A DNA stretch of 64,000 nt from assembly GCA_045535815.1 (NCBI GenBank), contig JAZSMJ010000041.1:1-64000 (forward strand), read 5' to 3'. The stretch's first letter is position 1, and each line of letters begins with the position of its first letter. Below are positions 7,292 to 15,035 of this stretch, piece by piece. Below the pieces are notes generated by a model, which worked only from the letters and a program-made list of their open reading frames with translations, did no database searches and was not told the origin of the DNA. The translations under genes were made by a program, and so were the position numbers. This stretch comes from JAZSMJ01 sp045535815 (GTDB lineage Bacteria > Bacillota > Clostridia > Oscillospirales > CAG-272).

Positions 7292-8697
7292 TAAAGCTTT
7301 ATAACACTCTCACAAGACGTAAGGAGGAGTTTTCTCCTATTGAAGCAGGCAAGGTAAAGATGTATGCCTGCGGACCTACAGTATATAATTTTATCCATAT
7401 AGGAAACGCAAGAAGCCTTGTTGTTTTCGATATGTTCAGACGTATCCTCGAATACAGAGGATATGACGTTCGCTTCGTTCAGAATTTTACCGACGTTGAC
7501 GATAAGATGATAAAGCGTGCAAACGAGGAGGGTACTACCGTTCCCGATATAGCCGATAAGTATATCTCCGAATATATGAAGGATGCTACCGGTCTTGGAA
7601 TAAGAGTTGCAAGCGTTCATCCCAAGGCAACCGAGAACATTCCCGAGATAATTGCGCTTATCGAAAGGCTTATCGAAAACGGACACGCTTATGCAGTCGA
7701 AAACGGAGACGTTTACTATAGCACAAAGAGCTTTAAGGGCTACGGAAAGCTTTCTCATATAAATATTGAGGAGCTTGAATCGGGTGCGAGAATAGACGTT
7801 GCCGATATCAAAAAAGATCCGCTTGATTTTGCTCTTTGGAAGAGTGCAAAGCCGGGCGAGCCCTATTGGGAAAGCCCCTGGGGCAACGGAAGACCGGGCT
7901 GGCATATCGAATGCAGTGCCATGGTCTGCAAGTATCTCGGTGAGTCTATCGATATCCATTGCGGCGGTCAGGACCTTTCATTCCCTCACCATGAAAATGA
8001 GATAGCTCAGTCGGAGGGCGCAACGGGTAAGCAGTTCTCGAAATATTGGCTCCATATAGGCTATATCAACGTTGACAACAAGAAGATGTCGAAGTCCTTA
8101 AACAACTTCTTTACCGTGCGTGACGTTGCCGAGAAATACGGCTACGAGCCTATCAGATTCTTTATCTTAAGCTCGCACTACAGAAGCCCGATAAACTATT
8201 CTGCAGATATAATCGAGCAGTCGAAGAATGCGCTTGAGCGTATCCACAACTGTGAGGACAGCCTCAGATTCTATATCACAAACAGCGAGGGTGAGATGAA
8301 GGAATCCGAAGCTGCGGCAGTCGGAGTTATCGATTCGCACAAGGCGAAGTTTATTGAAGCAGTTGAGGACGATTTCAATACTGCGGATGCTATTGCGGCA
8401 TTATTCGACCTCGTGCGTGATATCAATATGATGATAAACGGTGAGGATAAGCCCTCGAGAGCCCTTGCCGAATATGCACTTTCTGTATTTACAGAGCTTG
8501 TAACGGTGCTTGGCTTTGAGGGCAAGTCAGCAGATGACTCACTTGAGGCAGAGATACTTGAGGCTATCGAAAAGAGAATGGCGGCAAAGAAGGCAAAGAA
8601 TTATGCCGAGGCTGACGCTATCCGTGCTGCGCTTCTTGAAAAGGGCGTAGTTTTAGAGGATACACCTCAGGGTACAAAGTATAAGATAGTAAAATAA
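7288..8697 (+). CDS. cysS: Cysteinyl-tRNA synthetase
   Basis: 469 residues, class I aminoacyl-tRNA synthetase. HIGH-type motif HIGN about residue 36, KMSKS about residue 267, and the zinc ligands that give cysteine specificity (Cys28 in YACGPT, the Cys in IECSAM, the His in PHHENE). The C-terminal helical bundle with [10 protein letters not shown] is also typical. The ATG at 7288 overlaps the cysE stop (ATGA); a longer frame starting at 7222 would lie inside cysE and has no similarity to known N-termini. Translational coupling with cysE is likely. Confidence 0.97.
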   Translation: MIKLYNTLTRRKEEFSPIEAGKVKMYACGPTVYNFIHIGNARSLVVFDMFRRILEYRGYDVRFVQNFTDVDDKMIKRANEEGTTVPDIADKYISEYMKDATGLGIRVASVHPKATENIPEIIALIERLIENGHAYAVENGDVYYSTKSFKGYGKLSHINIEELESGARIDVADIKKDPLDFALWKSAKPGEPYWESPWGNGRPGWHIECSAMVCKYLGESIDIHCGGQDLSFPHHENEIAQSEGATGKQFSKYWLHIGYINVDNKKMSKSLNNFFTVRDVAEKYGYEPIRFFILSSHYRSPINYSADIIEQSKNALERIHNCEDSLRFYITNSEGEMKESEAAAVGVIDSHKAKFIEAVEDDFNTADAIAALFDLVRDINMMINGEDKPSRALAEYALSVFTELVTVLGFEGKSADDSLEAEILEAIEKRMAAKKAKNYAEADAIRAALLEKGVVLEDTPQGTKYKIVK

Positions 8698-8708
8698 TGC
8701 AAAAACGT

Positions 8709-8726
8709 CCCGCACGGATGTGCGGG
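8709..8726 (+). repeat. Hairpin between cysS and the glycosidase gene
   Basis: CCCGCAC-GGAT-GTGCGGG without a T-run. It lies 12 bases after the cysS stop and may protect the 3' end or pause transcription rather than terminate it. Confidence 0.5.
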
Positions 8727-8757
8727 ATGGTTTATGCTCGAAGGAGTGTTGTTTGTA

Positions 8758-9875
8758 TGAACAAAATACTCAAATATTCGCTCCGTGCGCTTGCGGTGCT
8801 GTTAGTCACGCTGGCGATGACGGTGGTAGCGCTCTATTTCGTTATGTGGACGCTTGTAAACGGTCCCTCGCAATCTGCACGCAGACTGTTCGTTCTGTCG
8901 GTAAAGGAGACCAGCGCCGCTTATTTCCTTGCGGACATCTATCTTGACAAGGACGAGATCGCCGAGATAATGGGGACGTCAGAGGAGCTTTCAGAGGCGG
9001 ATGACGTAACCGACACCTCTCTTATAAATATCGAGAAAAAGCCCGACGTTGAAAATATCGATTCCGATGAGACAGAAGCGTCGGAGGAGGCTCAAACGCA
9101 GGAGCAGGGCGAAAGCTCCACGCAAGTCGAAGCGGCCGAGAGTGAGGCTGTGAGCGAAACCGAGCAAGACGACAGACTTGAGGGTATCAGAATAGAGGAC
9201 GTTTCAGGTCCTACCTTTAACGGTAAGATGATAATCGTCTCCGACCCGTCAAGAGTCGGCGTTGCCATCCTTGACAATTACGGAGAGGGATACAAGGGGC
9301 TTACGCTTCGTGATATGGTATCGAAAAGCGGTGCGGTTGCAGGTATAAATGCAGGCGGATTCGTAGACCCCGATGGCACGGGAACCGGAAGCATACCCGA
9401 CGGAATAGTTATTTCGGGTGGGGAGCTTCTTTTCGGCGAAGAAGACAAGCTTTATAAAAACGTTATAGGCTTTGACGAGAGCTTTATCCTTCACGTCGGA
9501 AATATGACTCCGAGTGAGGCTTTAAGTAGCGGTATCGTTGAGGCGGTCAGCTTTGAGGGCGGTCCCGTTCTTGTAAAAAACGGCGTTCCGCAGAATGAAA
9601 AGCGCGCCCTCGGCGGCGGCATCAATCCGAGAACGTCCATCGGTCAGTGTGCAGACGGAAGCGTTCTTCTTCTCGTTATAAACGGAAGACAGCTTGACAG
9701 TCTCGGCGCAACCTTTGACGACCTCGTTGATATTATGCTGTCGTACGGTGCGGTTAACGCCGCCAATCTTGACGGCGGATCGTCAGCGCTTATGATTTAC
9801 GACGGCGAAACGGTTACCAAAAGCTCCTACATATTCGGTGAAAGATATCTCCCGAATGCATTTATAGTCAGATGA
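8758..9875 (+). CDS. Phosphodiester glycosidase (NAGPA domain) family membrane protein
   Basis: 372 residues. A membrane helix (about 10-34) is followed by an acidic, Glu/Ser-rich low-complexity linker (about 75-140). The NAGPA/exopolysaccharide-type domain comes last, with GINAGGF, the FEGGPVLVKNG segment, NPRTSIG and the hallmark NLDGGSSALM. Such domains cleave N-acetylglucosamine phosphodiesters or related cell-wall sugar phosphates outside the cell. ATG 8758 was chosen over the in-frame ATG at 8697, which overlaps the cysS stop and would put charged residues before the membrane anchor. AAGGAG lies upstream, slightly far. It forms a unit with the next two genes. Confidence 0.85.
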
Positions 9876-9886
9876 GGAGGGAGAAA

Positions 9887-11485
9887 ATGAAAAAAAAAAA
9901 AAAATTATCTCCCTTTGCGATAGGGCTTATGATTTATACCGCAGTGCTTGCGATAGTCATTGCGGTAGGGCTTATGATCTTTTCAAATTTTCTTGCCGCT
10001 TATGAGGCGTCACTTCCCGAAACGGCGCTTGCTCTATTGTCAGACAGCTCTTTGCCCTTTGCGCAAAGAGAGGGAGTAGCAAATGCATATTTAAGCAATT
10101 CCTCAGTCAATACCGATGAGCAGATGCGTGACGCTCTGTGCGCATTAGCAGACGGTGCGGAAAAAATATCCTTTTCAAAAAATTATACGCATGACCATCA
10201 TACCGACAAAACTCCCGTATACAGCATACGTGCAGACGGCGAGAGAATAGGTGACGTTTCCTTGTGCGAGGGCGAGGAAGGCTCGTTTGGCTTTGGCTCG
10301 TGGAGGATATCGCAGGTCTATCTGTATCCTGATATTCTGCTATCCGAGCAGATATTTATAACTCCAAAGGGGGCGCAGCTCTCTCTTAACGGCTCTGTAA
10401 TCTCAAACGAGTACGTAAGCGATACCTTTATTGCCGAGGGCAGCTACGGAATAACCGACGGCAAAAAATACGACCTTTACGTAATAAACGCTCTTCCAAA
10501 AGCTACGGCGGCGGCGACTCTTGACGGAGAGTCACTTTTAAATTCGCAGTCAAGCGGAGCAGTTGTGTTTGCATATCCCACTCTTCCTGCGCAGGTGTAC
10601 GTTATAACCGCCCCGAAGGATGCTATCGTAACATTTGACGGACAGCAGCTTTATGAGGAGCATATAAGCAGCTTTAATGCAGGCAGAGCCGAGAAGAGGA
10701 GCGCTTTTGATAAGGACGACAGCCTTCCGATATACGTAACCTATGAGGTAAAGAGCGAAAGCGAGGCACCGTCGGTGCAGGCAAGCTACAACGGTGAGGC
10801 ACTTGCGAGCGAGGACGGTCTTTACTTCCCATATCCCGAGAGCATATATAAAACGTATACGCTAAGCGCACCGTCATCGTGTGCCGTTTATGTAAACGGT
10901 ATCACTCTTGGAAGCGATTATATGACCGATGAAGCAAAGCTTTCAAAGGACGTCGAGAAATATGCTCAGAATCCTGACAGATACAAAAGCTACGAGATAA
11001 GCGACGTTATATCCGAGCTTGATATCAGCTATTCCTATGGCTCAGAGAGCCTTAAGACAGAGGGTGACGGATACGATATCGTCATTCCCAGAAATGCCTC
11101 TCTTGAGCTCAAGGAAAAATATACCGACGATGCAAGGGCGTTCGTTTTAGACTACGTCTACTATACGTCAATGGGATATATCGATATTGATGCAAACCAC
11201 GAAAACGTTAAAAAGAGGGTATACGGTAACACCGAGCTCTATACGGTCATAGTCAAGTCAAAGGAAGCTATCAAGTGGAATTCGCCCATGCAGATATCCT
11301 ACGATTCGCTTGAGTGCGATAATTTCACCTATCTTGCGGACAATATCTTCGAGTGCGAGGTGAGCTACGATCTCGACCTTATATACTACACACAAACACG
11401 CAACTATAAGGGAGTATACACCCTCACCTTTATCATAACCGATGAAGGACGTTATCTTATAGATATGATAAATACAGCGGAATAA
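9887..11485 (+). CDS. Membrane-anchored protein with PEGA-like repeats, unknown function
   Basis: 532 residues. MKKKKK and one membrane helix (about 9-33) put the rest outside the cell. Three PEGA-like repeats of the pattern P-x-x-A-x-[VL]-x-[LFV]-[ND]-G are visible around residues 160, 247 and 332. The last 110 residues form a separate beta-rich domain (LDYVYYTSMG to the end). The ATG at 9887 follows GAGGAGGGAG; the ATG at 9872 overlaps the previous stop. The first codons form an uninterrupted run of 15 A bases (9890-9904), prone to slippage. Function unknown; its position suggests envelope work with the glycosidase. Confidence 0.7.
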   Translation: MKKKKKLSPFAIGLMIYTAVLAIVIAVGLMIFSNFLAAYEASLPETALALLSDSSLPFAQREGVANAYLSNSSVNTDEQMRDALCALADGAEKISFSKNYTHDHHTDKTPVYSIRADGERIGDVSLCEGEEGSFGFGSWRISQVYLYPDILLSEQIFITPKGAQLSLNGSVISNEYVSDTFIAEGSYGITDGKKYDLYVINALPKATAAATLDGESLLNSQSSGAVVFAYPTLPAQVYVITAPKDAIVTFDGQQLYEEHISSFNAGRAEKRSAFDKDDSLPIYVTYEVKSESEAPSVQASYNGEALASEDGLYFPYPESIYKTYTLSAPSSCAVYVNGITLGSDYMTDEAKLSKDVEKYAQNPDRYKSYEISDVISELDISYSYGSESLKTEGDGYDIVIPRNASLELKEKYTDDARAFVLDYVYYTSMGYIDIDANHENVKKRVYGNTELYTVIVKSKEAIKWNSPMQISYDSLECDNFTYLADNIFECEVSYDLDLIYYTQTRNYKGVYTLTFIITDEGRYLIDMINTAE

Positions 11486-11495
11486 GGAAAATAAA

Positions 11496-12044
11496 ATGAC
11501 AGAACTTATAGCACAGATAATAGGCTTCGTTGCGTTTGCCGCAGCGGTAATATCGTTTCAGCAAAACACTCATAAGCGTATAGTTATAATGCAGACGGTG
11601 TCGACTACGCTGTTTATGATCCATTTCATAATGCTTGGAGCATATACGGGCGCAATACTTAACGGCACGGCGGCAGTTCGTTCCTTCATTTATGCAAACA
11701 AAGACAAAAAATGGGGACAGAGCAGGATATGGCTTCCGCTGTTCTGCGTGCTGTCTGTAATACTCGGCGGCCTTACCGCAATAATAAATCTGATAAACGG
11801 CAGCTTTACTGCGTGGGATCTTCTCTGCGTCTTCCCGATAACGGGAATGGTGTTAACGACGGTATCGTTTAACCTCAAAGATCCCAAGATGGTACGTATA
11901 GTATCCTTCCCGAGCTCTCCGCTCTGGATAATCTACAACGTTTTCAACCGCTCCTATTCGGGCATACTTACCGAGGCGTTCGTTATGTGCTCTATAATCG
12001 TGGCGTTTATAAGATACGATATAAAGCCCAAGAATAAGCAGTAA
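11496..12044 (+). CDS. YgjV-like inner membrane protein
   Basis: 182 residues with about five hydrophobic segments. The N-terminal pattern IIGFVAFAAAVISFQQNTHKRIVIMQ and the later LLCVFPITGMVLTTVSF and SSPLWIIYNV resemble the YgjV family of bacterial inner-membrane proteins, whose function is not known. It starts 10 bases after the PEGA-like gene with AAGGAAAATAAA upstream, so it belongs to the same transcript. A long hairpin terminator follows. Confidence 0.75.
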   Translation: MTELIAQIIGFVAFAAAVISFQQNTHKRIVIMQTVSTTLFMIHFIMLGAYTGAILNGTAAVRSFIYANKDKKWGQSRIWLPLFCVLSVILGGLTAIINLINGSFTAWDLLCVFPITGMVLTTVSFNLKDPKMVRIVSFPSSPLWIIYNVFNRSYSGILTEAFVMCSIIVAFIRYDIKPKNKQ

Positions 12045-12053
12045 CTTTTAGAA

Positions 12054-12138
12054 GGACACGGATAATTGGTCAAAAAGTCTACGCAAAATAAAGATTTTTT
12101 GGTTAGTTTGTCCGTGTCTATTTTTTTGTTTTTTTGGT
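12054..12138 (+). terminator. Terminator after the YgjV-like gene
   Basis: GGACACGGA (12054-12062) pairs with TCCGTGTC (12111-12118), enclosing a long AT-rich loop, and is followed by TATTTTTTTGTTTTTTT. The stem is good, but the loop of about 48 bases is unusual. Confidence 0.6.
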
Positions 12139-12143
12139 ATAAT
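12136..12143 (+). promoter_or_regulatory. Extended -10 promoter for the CarD-like gene
   Basis: TGG-TATAAT (extended -10 with TG one base upstream; TATAAT at 12138-12143). The -35 is weak (TGTCTA, 12115-12120). The promoter is embedded in the T-rich terminator tail. Confidence 0.6.
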
Positions 12144-12193
12144 ATTTACATAGGATAAAATAAAGGCAAAGCGTTATACTTGAGGACAATTTT

Positions 12194-12694
12194 ATGTTTA
12201 CTGTCGGTCAGAAAATAGTATATTCATCAAACGGAGTCTGCACTGTTGCGGATATATGCAACTCGCCCTTTCATAAATCGGATAACCGCTCGTATTATCT
12301 GCTTATCCCGATGATAAGCACGGGCAATGCAAAGCTTTACGTTCCACTTGAGAGCGCAAGCCTTAATCTGCGTGAGCTGATGTCTGAATTTGACGCACAG
12401 TCGGTGCTTGATTCGGCATCTGCGGTGGGAATCATAGAGATAGAGCATGAGAAATACCGTAGAGATACATATAAGCAGACCATAACAAACGGAGAGCCGA
12501 GGGAGTATCTCAGATTGATAAAAACGGTGCACGCTCGCCGTGCAGCGTTTGAGGAAGCTCGCAAGAGGCTTCCCGAAAGCGATTCCCATTTTGACAAGAT
12601 TGCAAGAACGGCACTCTTCAGCGAGCTTGCAACAGTTCTCGGACGTTCTTATGAGGAAATTGAATCGCATATCGAAAAGGCTCTTGCAAAATAA
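12194..12694 (+). CDS. CarD/CdnL-type transcriptional regulator
   Basis: 166 residues. The N-terminal half matches the CarD-TRCF RNA-polymerase-interaction domain: FTVGQKIVYSSNGVCTVADI, then YYLLIPM and KLYVPLESA. The C-terminal half is helical with conserved FxELATVLGRSYEEIE-like residues. CarD proteins bind RNA polymerase beta and stabilise open promoter complexes, affecting rRNA and general transcription. It has its own promoter and stands alone. No DNA-binding HTH is visible, as expected for this family. Confidence 0.85.
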   Translation: MFTVGQKIVYSSNGVCTVADICNSPFHKSDNRSYYLLIPMISTGNAKLYVPLESASLNLRELMSEFDAQSVLDSASAVGIIEIEHEKYRRDTYKQTITNGEPREYLRLIKTVHARRAAFEEARKRLPESDSHFDKIARTALFSELATVLGRSYEEIESHIEKALAK

Positions 12695-12709
12695 TATTGT
12701 TATACAATC

Positions 12710-12770
12710 GGGGGAAACCTTTTTTACAAAAAGGCTTCCCCCGTAACCCCCATTCCAAAAACTTTTGGGG
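12710..12770. repeat. Interspersed palindromic repeat
   Basis: GGGGGAAACCTTTTT pairs with AAAAAGGCTTCCCCC (12710-12742). Next come GTAACCCC and a second small hairpin, CCAAAA/TTTTGG. The C/G-rich, gene-free layout looks like an interspersed repeat carried at gene ends in clostridial genomes. Confidence 0.5.
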
Positions 12771-12807
12771 AAAATCTCCCGGAAGGTAGATACACAGTGC
12801 TACATTT

Positions 12808-12838
12808 AAAACGGCGGTCAGAAAGCGACCGCCGTTTT
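12808..12838 (+). terminator. Intrinsic terminator after the CarD-like gene
   Basis: AAAACGGCGGTC pairs with GACCGCCGTTTT over a short AGAAAGC loop. It is symmetric and can work in both directions. Confidence 0.75.
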
Positions 12839-13006
12839 GCGTGTTTGACAGTTATTGATTACGTTTTTATTGTATCATAAGTTATGAACATTTCAAGGCA
12901 AATTGAATTATTTGCATTTTTGTGCTATAATTAGATAAAAAGAATTGATAAACAGTTCGATAAACAAGAAATTGGTGATATGTTTCTGCGGCAGGAGGTA
13001 ATGGTT

Positions 13007-13492
13007 ATGATTAAACCGAGTATCGAAGAATATATTTGCATGGAATTGCTTTTAGATGAGCAAGAAGTCGCATTGGATTTCATCAGTTTTTTGAAAGACA
13101 ACAACTTGATTTTCTATAAAGATAATTGTAATTGTTGGAAAAATAAAATATATTATTGGGTAAAATTAGACGATGAATGTGTCTGTTTTATTGCAATAAA
13201 AGACCCTGACGAAAAAGATAACCATTGGACAGTATGGTCAGATGATATGGGGTCAGAGTGGCTTGAGCAATACCCCGTTGAGAATAAAGTAAAGGAAATT
13301 GCTTGGAAACATATCGACCATTGTGGTCATTGCGGTTCTTGCGGCGGCGGTCGACACAAAGTTATATTTGGAAAAGAATTTGATGATGTTTGTGGATGTA
13401 CCTTTAGGATTGACAATCCTACTTTGGATGATTTGTTTTTTCTTAAGAAAATGGTGGAAATAAGAATTAAAGAAATAAAAAGTCAACAGTAA
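13007..13492 (+). CDS. Cysteine-rich orphan protein, unknown function
   Basis: 161 residues, soluble, no signal peptide. A cluster CGHCGSCGGGRHK at about residue 105 is followed by FGKEFDDVCGC; six cysteines in about 25 residues suggest a zinc or metal site. The flanks are acidic with many Trp and Tyr. The ATG at 13007 is preferred: AGGAGGT is 7 bases upstream but only 1 base from the ATG at 13001. Codon use is AT-rich (many AAA, AAT, ATT), unlike the neighbours, pointing to recent acquisition. Similar cysteine-rich hypothetical proteins occur in gut Firmicutes; I know no function. Confidence 0.7.
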   Translation: MIKPSIEEYICMELLLDEQEVALDFISFLKDNNLIFYKDNCNCWKNKIYYWVKLDDECVCFIAIKDPDEKDNHWTVWSDDMGSEWLEQYPVENKVKEIAWKHIDHCGHCGSCGGGRHKVIFGKEFDDVCGCTFRIDNPTLDDLFFLKKMVEIRIKEIKSQQ

Positions 13493-13690
13493 TGAATGTT
13501 CTATTCAGTTCCACCAATCCCAATATGTCGAACAGATTGGAGCGGAGGATTTTCCTCTGCTCTTGTTATATTTCGGGAGTAATCGACAGTAAAATATAAC
13601 AAACAAATCCAAATGGAAAGAACGTAGAAAGGCAGAAAAAAGATGGTCGGAAAGAAAAAATGCTCTCGCAAAAGCTGAATAATAAACATT
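13493..13690. other. Non-coding remnant region
   Basis: AT-rich sequence after the orphan gene. One frame reads through about 30 codons, stops, then continues with a basic, Lys/Arg/Trp-rich stretch (KWKERRKAEKRWSERKNALA) that ends at 13681. This looks like the tail of a broken gene, but there is no start and no family match. Confidence 0.35.
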
Positions 13691-13716
13691 AAAACCGCCT
13701 ATAACGGCGGTTTTTC
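13691..13716 (+). terminator. Intrinsic terminator
   Basis: AAACCGCC / GGCGGTTT around TATAAC, then TTTCTTG. It closes the orphan gene or its remnant. Confidence 0.7.
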
Positions 13717-13754
13717 TTGACTTAATATGAGTGTAGCGGTATAATAATGTTTAA

Positions 13755-13815
13755 TGAATAGTGAATAGTGAATAGTGAAATGCAGTTGCTATGCAACTGC
13801 CGTGAATAGTGAATA
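13755..13815. repeat. TGAATAG heptamer repeats around a hairpin
   Basis: Three tandem TGAATAG units (13755-13775), then a perfect hairpin GCAGTTGC-TAT-GCAACTGC (13782-13800), then two more units (13803-13815). It is a small mobile-type or slippage-derived intergenic repeat. Confidence 0.7.
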
Positions 13816-13821
13816 ATACAA

Positions 13822-13855
13822 ACAAAAATCCCATCGGCAAGCCGACAGGATTTTC
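13822..13855 (-). terminator. Terminator of tRNA-Thr
   Basis: On the minus strand AAATCC-T-GTCGGC pairs with GCCGAT-GGGATTT and ends in TTTTTG, just after the tRNA 3' end. Confidence 0.75.
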
Positions 13856-13858
13856 GTT

Positions 13859-13933
13859 TGGAGCTGGTGGAGGGATTTGAACCCTCGGCCTATTGATTAC
13901 GAATCAATTGCGCTACCACTGCGCCACACCAGC
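13859..13933 (-). tRNA. tRNA-Thr (anticodon CGT)
   Basis: Full cloverleaf on the minus strand. The acceptor stem is GCTGGTG/CACCAGC, the D arm contains GTGGTAGCGC, and the anticodon stem ATTGA/TCAAT has loop TTCGTAA. The T arm GAGGG-TTCAAAT-CCCTC is complete. The discriminator is U and CCA is encoded (13859-13861). Anticodon CGU reads the threonine codon ACG. Confidence 0.95.
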
Positions 13934-13951
13934 ATTTATTTGGACCTAACT

Positions 13952-13980
13952 ATTTTATCATACGGTCATTGCTTTGTCAA
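13952..13980 (-). promoter_or_regulatory. Promoter of tRNA-Thr
   Basis: On the minus strand TTGACA (13975-13980), 17-base spacer, TAAAAT (13952-13957), about 10-20 bases before the tRNA. A strong sigma-A type. Confidence 0.85.
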
Positions 13981-14016
13981 GTGAATTTATAAAAAAATGA
14001 CCTCGGAGGAAGATTT

Positions 14017-14862
14017 ATGAATTTAACGGACGTTGGATACGTAAAGGAGCTTATGGCTTCGCACGGAATATATTTCAAAAAGAAGTTCGGTCAGAATTTC
14101 CTTTTGAATAAGAACGTGCTTGAGCGTATTGCAGATAATTCGGGAGGAGAGGGAGTTCTTGAGATAGGACCCGGTATAGGCTCACTCACAAGAGAGCTCT
14201 GCTCTGCCTGCAAAAAGGTGGTAGCCGTCGAGATAGATACCGACCTTATCCCCATTCTATCCCAGACCCTTGCCGATTTCGATAACGTCACCGTTATAAA
14301 CAGCGATATTATGAAGGTGGATATTCCTGCACTCGTCCGTGAGCACTTTGGCGGAATGAAGGTTTCTGTCTGTGCAAATCTACCCTATTATATAACCACG
14401 CCCATAATTATGTGTCTGCTTGAGTGCGGGGTCAGATTTGAGTCTATAACGGTTATGGTACAAAAGGAGGTAGCCGACCGATTTACCGCAAAGCCGGGCT
14501 CTGCAGAATACGGTGCGGTGACTGCGGCGGTCAATTATTACGGAAGCGTTAAAAAGATAGTAAACGTTCCTGCCGGCAACTTTCTTCCGCCACCAAACGT
14601 TGACTCTGCCGTTATGAAGATAGATATATTCGATCAGCCGCCGGTAAGCGTAAAGGACAGAGCGATGCTGTTCAGAGTTATAAAGGGAGCCTTCGGTCAG
14701 CGCAGAAAAACCCTTCTGAATTCGCTCTCGTCTGAGTTTCCTATCCCTAAAACGGATATAGAAAGGGCGATCGTATCGGCAGGCTTTGCTCCAACGGTCA
14801 GAGGCGAGACCCTTTCGGTTGCCGATTTTGCAAGGATAGCTGATGAAATGTGCAATCTTTAA
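14017..14862 (+). CDS. rsmA: 16S rRNA dimethyladenosine transferase
   Basis: RsmA (KsgA) dimethylates two adjacent adenosines near the 3' end of 16S rRNA late in small-subunit assembly. 281 residues. Motifs: KKKFGQNFLLN, the SAM-binding VLEIGPGIGSLT, VVAVEIDTDL, NSDIMKVD, and the catalytic NLPYYITTPI. The C-terminal helical domain has FGQRRKTLLNSLS. CTCGGAGG precedes the ATG. It is a single gene divergent from tRNA-Thr. Confidence 0.96.
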   Translation: MNLTDVGYVKELMASHGIYFKKKFGQNFLLNKNVLERIADNSGGEGVLEIGPGIGSLTRELCSACKKVVAVEIDTDLIPILSQTLADFDNVTVINSDIMKVDIPALVREHFGGMKVSVCANLPYYITTPIIMCLLECGVRFESITVMVQKEVADRFTAKPGSAEYGAVTAAVNYYGSVKKIVNVPAGNFLPPPNVDSAVMKIDIFDQPPVSVKDRAMLFRVIKGAFGQRRKTLLNSLSSEFPIPKTDIERAIVSAGFAPTVRGETLSVADFARIADEMCNL

Positions 14863-14904
14863 AATAAAACTCGAAAAAAATTTCGTTTGTTCATAAACTG
14901 TCTA

Positions 14905-14947
14905 TTGAATTTGCAATCTCAATAAGATATAATTAAAATGGTATAAT
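14905..14947 (+). promoter_or_regulatory. Tandem promoters for pckA
   Basis: TTGAAT (14905-14910), 17 bases, TATAAT (14928-14933). A second extended -10, TGG-TATAAT (14939-14947), overlaps just downstream. Start sites would give a leader of about 90 bases. Confidence 0.8.
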
Positions 14948-14980
14948 TTGTAGCATACGGTATCTGCCGATGCTGCAAAT
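14947..14980 (+). promoter_or_regulatory. Leader hairpin upstream of pckA
   Basis: TTTGTAGCATACGG pairs with CCGATGCTGCAAAT around TATCTG, with one or two mismatches. It lies at the expected transcript start and has no terminator tail, so it may stabilise the mRNA or bind a regulator. Confidence 0.45.
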
Positions 14981-15035
14981 GCTTGATTTTGTTAAAAAAA
15001 TGAATTAATCTATATAAAGAAAGCAGGCTTAAAAG

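Noticed and set aside
13501..13689. Small minus-strand hydrophobic ORF of 62 codons
   Set aside because: No ribosome site and no matching context; it lies in a decayed AT-rich region.
13755..13815. Possible CRISPR-like repeat
   Set aside because: The repeat units are only 7 bases long, there are no unique spacers of constant length, and no cas genes are present.
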